Source: JARFQW01 sp963842955
GTDB taxonomy: Bacteria; Pseudomonadota; Gammaproteobacteria; Steroidobacterales; XN24
DNA length: 64,000 nt
NCBI GenBank assembly: GCA_963842955.1
Contig: CAWJIJ010000011.1
Span: 868,001-932,000, forward strand
Direction: 5' to 3'
The first letter of the stretch is position 1. Each line of letters starts with the position of its first letter. Positions 58,055 through 64,000 of this stretch are shown here, in pieces. Under the pieces are notes generated by a model, which was not told the origin of the DNA, did not search any database, and was given only the letters and a program-made list of their open reading frames with translations. The translations under genes were made by a program, and so were the position numbers.

Positions 58055-58492
58055 TCACTCGATGTCCAGAATATTGGCGGCCCAGTGGATGACCGGCTTC
58101 AGGCGAGGAGTACTCAGCACAAGCGCCTCTGGGTACCCGACCCAGCGGTATTCGTTGTGCTCCGGCCGGCCGATCTCCGGGTTGACCGGCAAGGATATCG
58201 CCTCGGTATGCGTGGCCGCGAGATAGTACCGCGCCACCTTGCCACGGTTGTATGGGCCGGTCTCCTGGAAGGATTCGCCCCAGTGAAACGCGAGGTCGGT
58301 GACCGTGGTCTCTTCACGCACTTCGCGAATGGCAGCCTCCAGCGGGCCTTCTCCCGGCTCCACCATGCCCTTGGGAAAGTCCCAGTGGCGAAACGCCCTT
58401 AGCATCAGGAACCACCACGAGTCCTTCTCGGCACGCACGACGATGACGCCCGATGACAGCCGGGTTGCGGGGATAGTGATGGGCCCGTCCAT
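58055..58492 (-). CDS. Nudix hydrolase
   Basis: 145 residues. The Nudix box reads GMVEPGEGPLEAAIREVREE followed by TTV, with the usual glycine after REVxEE replaced by threonine. HWDFPKGMVEPGEG matches diadenosine tetraphosphatase-type Nudix enzymes (bis(5'-nucleosyl)-tetraphosphatase, asymmetrical). HNEYRWVGYPEALVL lies near the C-terminus as in those enzymes. Likely role is cleaving diadenosine polyphosphates; other nucleotides cannot be excluded. The ATG at 58492 is close to the truncated ahpD on the same strand. Confidence 0.83.
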   Translation of the reverse strand: MDGPITIPATRLSSGVIVVRAEKDSWWFLMLRAFRHWDFPKGMVEPGEGPLEAAIREVREETTVTDLAFHWGESFQETGPYNRGKVARYYLAATHTEAISLPVNPEIGRPEHNEYRWVGYPEALVLSTPRLKPVIHWAANILDIE

Positions 58493-58538
58493 GGGCCCGA
58501 AGTATATCCGCGGGCTTGTTGCCGGCGCCTGCCGGATA

Positions 58539-59009
58539 TCAGGCCGCTTCGGCCGTAACGTCCAGTTCCAGGTCGAGCAGCTGGGCGGTGGCGTGGATCA
58601 CCGCGGCAATCCGTGCCGCACTCTGGATACCCTCCCTCGAAACGCCATGCTGGCGGAGGGTCTTCTCATGGGCCTTGATGCACATGCCGCAGCCGGTCAC
58701 CGCGGACGCGGCGAGGGAATACAGCTCGAAGTCCACCTTGTCGATTCCCGGCTTCGCCATGGCGTTCATCCGCAGCCGCGCCGGCATCGTGGCGTACTCC
58801 GCGTCCTCCACCAGATGCACGAAACGGTAGTAAATGTTGTTCATACCCATCAGGGCAGCAGCGGTACGCACGCCCTGGCGATCGGCCGGACTCAGCGCAG
58901 CGCCGGCCGATGCTTCCACCGCGCGGGCGAGGTCGGGGCGCCGGCTGGCCAGGGCGGCCGTCGCGGCGACACCCCAGAGCTGGGTCTCGGACAGGCCGGG
59001 GGGAAGCCC
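58539..59009 (-). CDS. ahpD: AhpD-type alkylhydroperoxidase, N-terminus missing at the junction
   Basis: About 157 residues can be read from the stop at 58539 up to the junction. GLSETQLWGVAATAALASRR and ALMGMNNIYYRFVHL match AhpD. The catalytic CxxC is in TGCGMCIKAHEKTL. Intact AhpD is about 175 residues, so roughly 20 N-terminal residues are missing where the sequence changes to the acyl-CoA dehydrogenase. A caller that takes ATG/GTG starts would report only 126 residues (to 58919). AhpD reduces peroxides via thiols and is usually paired with AhpC, which is not seen. Confidence 0.85.
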   Translation of the reverse strand, partial: GLPPGLSETQLWGVAATAALASRRPDLARAVEASAGAALSPADRQGVRTAAALMGMNNIYYRFVHLVEDAEYATMPARLRMNAMAKPGIDKVDFELYSLAASAVTGCGMCIKAHEKTLRQHGVSREGIQSAARIAAVIHATAQLLDLELDVTAEAA

Positions 59010-59769
59010 AGCCCAGGTTGAACTTGCCCACGTTGACCGTGTTCAGGGCGGCGTCCCAGGCGTCCTGACCGGTGGAGAGCACTTCCCCGTCGGTAATGGG
59101 ATAGCCGTTCAGGGCGTATTCCGCCACGTACATCTGGGCGTTGACCACGTTTTTGACCAGTTCGAAATTGTCATGGGTGGTCTCCACCGCAAACCAAACA
59201 TATTCGTCATTTTCGGAATTTTTGCCAAACGTCGACAAGAGCGCGGCCTCGTTGCCGTTGCCGATGTAATACTTGCCGCCATCGGCCACATAACGGCCCT
59301 CGCCCAGGGGCGTCAGCATCATTTCGGAGGAATAGAGGTCAGCGCCATGGGCTTTTTCAGACAGGCCGAACCCGAAGATGCCCCCTTCCCGCAGCAAACG
59401 GCCGGTCTTCTCCCGTATGGCACGGTTCGGACTCATCCAGAGCGGCCCCAAACCCAGGATGGTGACCTGCCAGTTGTACCAGTAGGCCAAACCGTAAAAC
59501 CCCAGGATTTCGCTAAAGACGCTGTTGCGGTAGGTGTCCCAGCGGGCATCCGGATCGCCTTCGGCAAATTCCGGCGGCGTCAGCAAGGTCGAAAATATGT
59601 TGTTTTCTTTGACAAACGCTATAAAATCCGCATACCAGCGACGCTCGTGATCATCTTCCTTGAGCTTGGCTTTGCCCTTGGCTTCAAAAAATTCGATGGT
59701 CTTGGTCATGATCTCCTTGGAACGCTCGTCCAGGTGATCGAAGGTTTCCTTCCGGGGGTTGAAAATCAT
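59002..59769 (-). CDS. Acyl-CoA dehydrogenase, C-terminus missing at the junction
   Basis: About 256 residues from the ATG at 59769, which has AGGAGG seven bases upstream. MIFNPRKETFDHLDERSKEI is a start I associate with the large acyl-CoA dehydrogenases of Desulfobacterota. FGFGLSEKAHGADLYSSEM (FAD/substrate loop), GGKYYIGNGNEAAL and NVGKFNLGWAS are visible. Related proteins are near 600 residues, so over half is absent: the frame passes at about 59005 into ahpD sequence read in the wrong frame, giving a spurious 367-residue fusion. Codon use and base composition differ clearly from genes to the left. Confidence 0.85.
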
Positions 59770-59819
59770 GGTTGCATCCTCCTTAGCGTTTACGCTTCAT
59801 TTGATCATTTTGATTGCGG

Positions 59820-60025
59820 TTGATTCTTGTGTGGAAGTGGCTTCGCAAGGATTCCAGGATTCAAGGGGTCGAGTGGAAAGCAAAAAGGCAACAATGCATA
59901 GTCTGTTTCCATGTCAAAGCCGATGTTCGATCCTCGCCCTTGAATTCACTTGAACCCTTGAATCCTCACCCCCTATATGTTTTTTACCCTCGAATCCTCG
60001 GCCCCTCGGATCCTTGAATCCTGCA
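59820..60025. repeat. Gap with degenerate short repeats
   Basis: The 309 bases between the acyl-CoA dehydrogenase start and the MarR stop hold no convincing gene. From about 59845 to 60022 many variants of an 8-9 base word recur in both orientations: GGATTCCAGGATTCAAG, CCTTGAATTCACTTG, CCCTTGAATCCTC, CTCGAATCCTC and CCTTGAATCC. Such TTGAATCC/TTGAACCC-rich intergenic stretches are familiar from sulfate-reducing Desulfobacterales. Their function is unknown. Confidence 0.55.
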
Positions 60026-60049
60026 GCGCGTCAGCCCTCGCGGCCGTCC

Positions 60050-60061
60050 TTCGCATACGAA
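60050..60061. promoter_or_regulatory. Second copy of the MarR-type operator
   Basis: TTCGCATACGAA is the exact reverse complement of the element at 60528-60539. It lies 18 bases past the MarR stop codon and 280 bases upstream of the acyl-CoA dehydrogenase start on the minus strand, where it could govern that gene. Confidence 0.5.
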
Positions 60062-60078
60062 CCTTTATCTCAATTTTT

Positions 60079-60519
60079 TTAGGCGCGCTCCGGTTCCATC
60101 AGATCCCACAGAAAACGTTTCAGCAGCATCTGCTCCTCTAAGCTGAAGCGCGCCAGAAGCGCCTCATTGGCCTGCTTGCGCAATTCGATCAATTCCGCTT
60201 TATGATCATCCGCGTGGGAGGTCGGAAAAAGCCGCACCACCCGTCGATCGTCGGGGTCTGGACGCTTTTCAATCCATCCGGCCTCACTCATGCGGTCCAG
60301 CACACCGGATAACGTCGCCTTGTCCATCACGAGCATTTTCCCCAGCTCCGCCGATGTCTGGCCTGCTTCATGCCAGAGACCCTCCAAAACGAGATGCTGA
60401 AGATTGGTCAGGCCATAGGGTTTTAACATTTCTTTAAAACGACCATGAGCTTTCTGGTAGGCTTTCGCCAGCAGAAAAATCGTACAGTCCGGTAATGGTT
60501 TGTCTGATAGTGGCATCAT
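60079..60519 (-). CDS. MarR family transcriptional regulator
   Basis: 146 residues. Winged helix-turn-helix: YGLTNLQHLVLEGLWHEAGQ, LGKMLVMDKATLSGVLDRM (recognition helix region), and the wing EKRPDPDDRRVVRLFPT. The C-terminal helix NEALLARFSLEEQMLLKRFL completes the dimerisation domain. MarR members near acyl-CoA genes often respond to aromatic or acyl-CoA compounds (for example BadR-like regulators). Matching palindrome-like sites lie just upstream and downstream, suggesting control of itself and of the acyl-CoA dehydrogenase. Confidence 0.9.
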   Translation of the reverse strand: MMPLSDKPLPDCTIFLLAKAYQKAHGRFKEMLKPYGLTNLQHLVLEGLWHEAGQTSAELGKMLVMDKATLSGVLDRMSEAGWIEKRPDPDDRRVVRLFPTSHADDHKAELIELRKQANEALLARFSLEEQMLLKRFLWDLMEPERA

Positions 60520-60527
60520 AAGCTTCC

Positions 60528-60568
60528 TTCGTATGCGAACAACTATCGAGATCGGGCTCGGTTGTCAA
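60528..60568 (-). promoter_or_regulatory. marR promoter with overlapping operator
   Basis: On the minus strand TTGACA (60568-60563) is a perfect -35 box; after 17 bases comes a weak -10, TAGTTG (60545-60540). Directly downstream, at the predicted start point, is TTCGCATACGAA (60539-60528; arms TTCG and CGAA around four bases). A repressor bound there would block its own promoter. Confidence 0.55.
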
Positions 60569-60772
60569 GCAAAGGTTCATCGCCAAGGGATCATGGGATG
60601 ACATAGGCTCGTCTGGTATTTGCGGTTTTTCTATTTGAACTTGGCCAAAAGAATCCACTGGCGACTATGGTGGCGAAAAATCTTTGATGGAAAAAACCTG
60701 GCAACCGAAGGCATGATCGAACGCGCCGCCTTGGCAATCAAACCAAATAAAACTGAAAAGTATGAATGCATC

Positions 60773-60800
60773 TTGACAGTTTGAACCTCATTCGAATAAA
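60773..60800 (+). promoter_or_regulatory. Candidate promoter for the acyl-CoA synthetase
   Basis: TTGACA (60773-60778) and AATAAA (60795-60800) with a 16-base spacer resemble sigma-70 boxes and lie about 140 bases ahead of the synthetase ATG. The surrounding gap 60569-60937 shows no other clear gene; a few short frames in it lack ribosome sites or family features. Confidence 0.4.
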
Positions 60801-60937
60801 ACAACAACAAAATTTTAGGGAGCATCCGCGCAAAATAGGATGGCCAATGGTCGCAATGGCATTGCCCTGACCGAAGACCGCGACCATCCGGCAGGAACGG
60901 GGACGGCCCCATATTTGAACCCAAGGGAGGAACATCT

Positions 60938-62732
60938 ATGCAATTTGTGGATTTTAAAAACACGCACGCTATGCTGATGGCCACCGTCGATCGCTATCGC
61001 GATCAATCCGCCTATCGCTGGTTTACCGCACCGGGCCAGACGGAATCGGTCACCTGGGGGGAATTTTACAACCAGGTGCGCCAGGTGGCCAAAAGCCTGA
61101 TGGCGCTTGGTGTCGAACCGGGTGACAAGGTTAACATCATCAGCTACTCCTGCTACCGCTGGGTCCTGACCGACATGGGCATCACGAGTGCCGGGGCCGC
61201 CACGGTCGGCATCTACCAGTCGAACCTCCCCAAGGACTGCCAATACATCATCGATCACTCGGATGCGGTCGTCGTATTTGCCGAAGACAACCAGCAGATG
61301 GACAAACTGTTCGAAATACGGCCGCAGATTCCCGATGTCCGCAAAGTCATTCTCTTCAGCGGGGATGCACCGGATGATGACTGGGTGATCAGCTACGAAG
61401 ATTTTCTGGCACTGGGCCAGGATGTTTCCGACAAGGATTTCGACCAGCGGGCCCAGGCCGCAACCCCCCAGGATCCCGCCGGAATTGTATACACGTCGGG
61501 CACGACCGGCGTTCCCAAAGGCGCTGTACTGACACACGACAATATCACCTTCACGGCCCAATCCGTCAAAGGCAGCACACGAATCGAGGAGGGTGACGAG
61601 GTGTTTCTTTTCCTCCCCCTGGCCCACGTCTTTGCCCGCACCTGCGTTTATGCCACCCTGCTTGTGGGGTGTCCGACCACCTTCACCCGCAGCATGGAAA
61701 CGGTGGTCGAGGACATGCAGTTCACCCGTCCACACTGGTTTGCCAGTGTGCCGCGTATTTATGAAAAAGTTTATTCCAAGGTCATCAGCGGTGCCGAAGC
61801 CAAAGGCGGCGCCGCACTCAAAATTTTCAAATGGGCCCTCGATACAGGTCTGCAGGTCAGTGACCTCAAGGTGGCTAAAAAACCGATCCCCTTTGCATTG
61901 GGCTTAAAATACGCTCTGGCCAACAAGCTCGTGTTTTCTAAAATCCAGGCTGCCTTGGGCGGTCGGGTTCGATGGTGCATCAGCGGGGCGGCACCCCTCA
62001 ACCTGGAAATCGGCCGTTTCTTTCATGCGGCCGGCGTTCTCATTGTCGAGGGCATCGGCATGACCGAGGATACGTCTTTCAGCAACCTGAACCGCTACGA
62101 CAACTATCGCTTCGGCTGGGTGGGCCAACCCGGACCGGGTATCGAACAAAAACTGGGTGAAGACGGCGAAGTCATGTTCCGGGGCCGCAATGTCATGAAA
62201 GAATATTACAAAATGCCCGAAGAAACTGCGGCCACCATTACGGAAGACGGATGGCTGCTGTCCGGTGACATCGGCGAAATCGACGACCAGAACTTTCTCC
62301 GCATTACCGGGCGCAAGAAAGAACTGATCATCACGGCCGGCGGTAAAAATATTGCGCCGTCCGCCATCGAGGGCACCATTGCCACGTCGAAATACATCAA
62401 TCAAGTATTTGTCATCGGTGACCGGCGCAAGTTTCTATCGGCCCTGGTCACCCTGGATGAAGAAAACGTCAGGGCCTGGGCCGATGCCGAAGGACATTTC
62501 CTACACCAGCATCGACGACCTGACGGCCAACGCAAAAGTGCAGAATCTTATCGATGCCGAGGTGGCCGCGAAAAATGCCCAGTTCGCCAGTTTCGAATCG
62601 ATCAAAAAAGTGACCATCGTGCCGGAGTTCACGATTGCCAACGGCCTGATCACGCCGACCCTCAAAGTGAAAAAGAATGTGGTGGCCGCCCACTACGAAG
62701 AAGAAATCAACCAGATGTATCCTGTCGATTAG
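60938..62732 (+). CDS. Long-chain acyl-CoA synthetase (AMP-forming), frameshifted
   Basis: The family protein of about 597 residues is split between two frames. The first frame carries YTSGTTGVPKGAVLTHDN (ATP/AMP P-loop), WFASVPRIYEKVYSKV, GMTEDTSFSNLNRYDNYRFG (in part), DGWLLSGDIGEIDDQNFL and GRKKELIITAGGKNIAPS up to ENVRAWADAEG. The frame then shifts near 62490-62495, where one extra base is present, and the C-terminal ISYTSIDDLTANAKV to YEEEINQMYPVD is in another frame ending at 62732. A caller following frame 1 would run on to 62866. GGGAGGA precedes the ATG. It is probably a sequencing or assembly error, though a true mutation is possible. Confidence 0.87.
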
Positions 62733-62775
62733 CGCACCCGGAAGGATACGATAAACCAGGACATATGTGCCGTAT

Positions 62776-62815
62776 GAGGCCGAAAGCGTTCCCCGCGCTT
62801 TCGGCCTCTTTTTTT
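62776..62815 (+). terminator. Rho-independent terminator after the acyl-CoA synthetase
   Basis: A perfect 13-base-pair stem (62776-62788 with 62796-62808) around a seven-base loop is followed by seven T residues. It lies 43 bases after the synthetase stop at 62732, which supports the frameshift-corrected end. Confidence 0.93.
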
Positions 62816-62921
62816 GGCGGACATGCCGTCAGTCCGAACAGGGTCCGCAAGAGCAAAAAATGGTAATGACCACAATAGGTTGACCCGCTTGGCGAAAATA
62901 GTGGGTTCGCCATATGCAAAC

Positions 62922-62942
62922 TTTACGCTTACGTTAACGTTA
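62922..62942. promoter_or_regulatory. Palindromic site upstream of degV
   Basis: ACGTTAACGT (62931-62940) is a perfect 10-base palindrome within a run of TTACG/CGTTA words starting at 62923. The pattern recalls operators of MerR-type LiuR regulators of acyl-CoA catabolism, by memory only. A possible -35 TTGACT (62947) with a poor -10 TAATCT (62970) follows. The rest of the gap 62816-63057 shows nothing else. Confidence 0.35.
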
Positions 62943-63057
62943 TCTGTTGACTTCCTGACCCTTCCAGGCTAATCTCCTTCCATCTCATTGATAATACGTT
63001 ATTATCCTGGAATTTACCTGCCGGCAAAGGACCGTATTCAAGGAGGACGACCAGCGC

Positions 63058-63945
63058 ATGCCACAACGCATCGGATTGATCTGCGACAGTACGGCCGATT
63101 TTCCCAAAGGTCTCGAAAAAGAGCTCGGCCTGCATATTCTCCCCGTCCATATCATGGTCGACGGCCAGGATCATCTTCACGGCCAAACCATCAGCAACCG
63201 GCAGGTTGTCGAAGCCCTCAGACAGAAGCGGGATGTTTTTACCAAACCGTTTTACCCCCATGAGTGCGCCGACTATTTTGAAGATCTCCTGGGGAAATAT
63301 GACCGGGTTGTGTCGTTTCATCTGTCCACGGCGCTATCGGGCAACTACAACAGCGCCATCGCCGCCCTGAACCTGATGTTCGAAGACGAGGCCCGTCGCA
63401 TCAAGGTCATGGATTTACGCGGGGTCAGCGTCAGCCTGGGATTGGTGGTCAAAAAGGCGGTGGAACTGCTCCGGGAAAACGACGACCTGGATACCCTGGA
63501 CGCCCGGCTCCTGCCCTATCTTAGAGGGCTGTTCATGGGATTTACGGTGGAGGATCTGGCCTGGTTGAAAAAAGGCGGCCGCGTGAGTGCGTTCGCGGCT
63601 TTCGTGGGGGGCATGCTGGACATCAAGCCCATCATCCGACTCGAAAACGCCGAACTGATCCCCAAAGACCGTATGCGGGGTAAAAAACCGGCCTTGAAAC
63701 GCCTGGTGGATATGGCCGAAAGCCAGTACCGCAAACTGGATGGCAACTGCGATATATGGGTGGCCTACAACGACAATCTGGATGAGGCCATGGTGACCCG
63801 CGATCACCTGGCGGATCGCCTTTCATACCGGGCAAACGATATCCACCTGGCCGAAGTCGGCGCCACGATTTCCGTTCACACCGGCCCCGGGGCGGTCTGC
63901 ATCGCCATGTCGCCCAAAGTCATGCATTACCCGAATATCGCCTGA
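63058..63945 (+). CDS. DegV family fatty-acid-binding protein
   Basis: 295 residues from the ATG at 63058, with AGGAGG eleven bases upstream. DegV fold: IGLICDSTADFPKGLEKELG, LHILPVHIMVDGQ, FYPHECADYFEDLL, VVSFHLSTALSGNYNSA (lipid-head contact threonine/serine), GLFMGFTVEDLAWLKKGGRVS and GPGAVCIAMSP at the C-terminus. DegV proteins bind a fatty acid and in Gram-positives present it to the FakA kinase. No FakA is in the window. The remaining 55 bases to the window end show no feature. Confidence 0.9.
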   Translation: MPQRIGLICDSTADFPKGLEKELGLHILPVHIMVDGQDHLHGQTISNRQVVEALRQKRDVFTKPFYPHECADYFEDLLGKYDRVVSFHLSTALSGNYNSAIAALNLMFEDEARRIKVMDLRGVSVSLGLVVKKAVELLRENDDLDTLDARLLPYLRGLFMGFTVEDLAWLKKGGRVSAFAAFVGGMLDIKPIIRLENAELIPKDRMRGKKPALKRLVDMAESQYRKLDGNCDIWVAYNDNLDEAMVTRDHLADRLSYRANDIHLAEVGATISVHTGPGAVCIAMSPKVMHYPNIA

Positions 63946-64000
63946 CAAGCCGCGGACATACAGCGCCTAAAGCCGCGACGCAGCCGCCATCACCCTGCAA

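Noticed and set aside
58666..59769. A single 367-residue acyl-CoA dehydrogenase
   Set aside because: Its last 110 residues are the ahpD region read in a wrong frame (Arg/Gly-rich); the true dehydrogenase stops matching at about 59002.
62500..62866. The frame-1 C-terminus of the acyl-CoA synthetase running to 62866
   Set aside because: It runs through the terminator at 62776-62815, and the family C-terminus lies in the other frame ending at 62732.
1..64000. CRISPR arrays, tRNA or rRNA genes, insertion sequences
   Set aside because: No regularly spaced repeats, no transposase reading frames and no tRNA or rRNA-like sequence were recognised; the only tandem array is the coding repeat in hemX.

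Overview
The window is two unlike pieces joined near position 59005. Positions 1 to about 59005 are G+C-rich (about two thirds G+C by eye) and tightly packed, with many 4-base ATGA/GTGA overlaps. Their content is that of a gammaproteobacterium: algZR-hemCDXY, a complete trp operon, xerC-hslVU, ubiD/E/J/B/K, dapF, ppc and yajQ. The free-living, perhaps Ectothiorhodospiraceae- or Wenzhouxiangella-like, affiliation is an inference from gene content only. Positions from about 59005 to 64000 are visibly less G+C-rich, have long non-coding gaps and simple intergenic repeats, and carry acyl-CoA metabolism genes that look like those of sulfate-reducing Desulfobacterota. The join lies inside two unrelated genes: a left-side ahpD lacking its N-terminus, and a right-side acyl-CoA dehydrogenase lacking its C-terminus. 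An assembly chimera is the simplest explanation.

Layout, left part: ubiK-comM-rep (minus, rep cut by the window edge); a sigma-54/NtrC-type promoter driving torF-glnK-amtB, then a terminator and a second P-II gene; a DUF4124 protein and a beta-hydroxyacid dehydrogenase; algZ-algR-hemC-hemD/X-hemY, with a tandem repeat and frameshift in the hemX tail; a 2Fe-2S/FAD reductase, an epimerase-like protein, a ParA-like ATPase and ubiD; dapF-DUF484-xerC-hslV-hslU-DUF971-ubiE-ubiJ-ubiB; a GGDEF/EAL protein behind a probable class II CRP site; and trpE-G-D-C-F-B-A-dsrE-like plus a methyltransferase (minus), preceded by a leader peptide with four consecutive Trp codons and a complete three-hairpin attenuator.

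Further right are an SLC13 permease, an unrecognised 422-residue protein, a small protein-yajQ-ppc block, an acidic secreted protein and a 38-residue membrane peptide divergent from an ECF sigma-FecR-TonB receptor trio, an AgcS symporter, ycgN-nitroreductase with a PlsC acyltransferase, a hydroxyacid dehydrogenase with photolyase, a four-gene bufferin-type copper RiPP operon (DUF2282-DUF692-DUF2063-DoxX), a Nudix hydrolase and truncated ahpD.

Right part: truncated acyl-CoA dehydrogenase, a repeat-rich gap, a MarR regulator flanked by two copies of a 12-base palindrome-like site, a long-chain acyl-CoA synthetase broken by one extra base, a strong terminator, and degV. No tRNA, rRNA, CRISPR array or insertion sequence was recognised.
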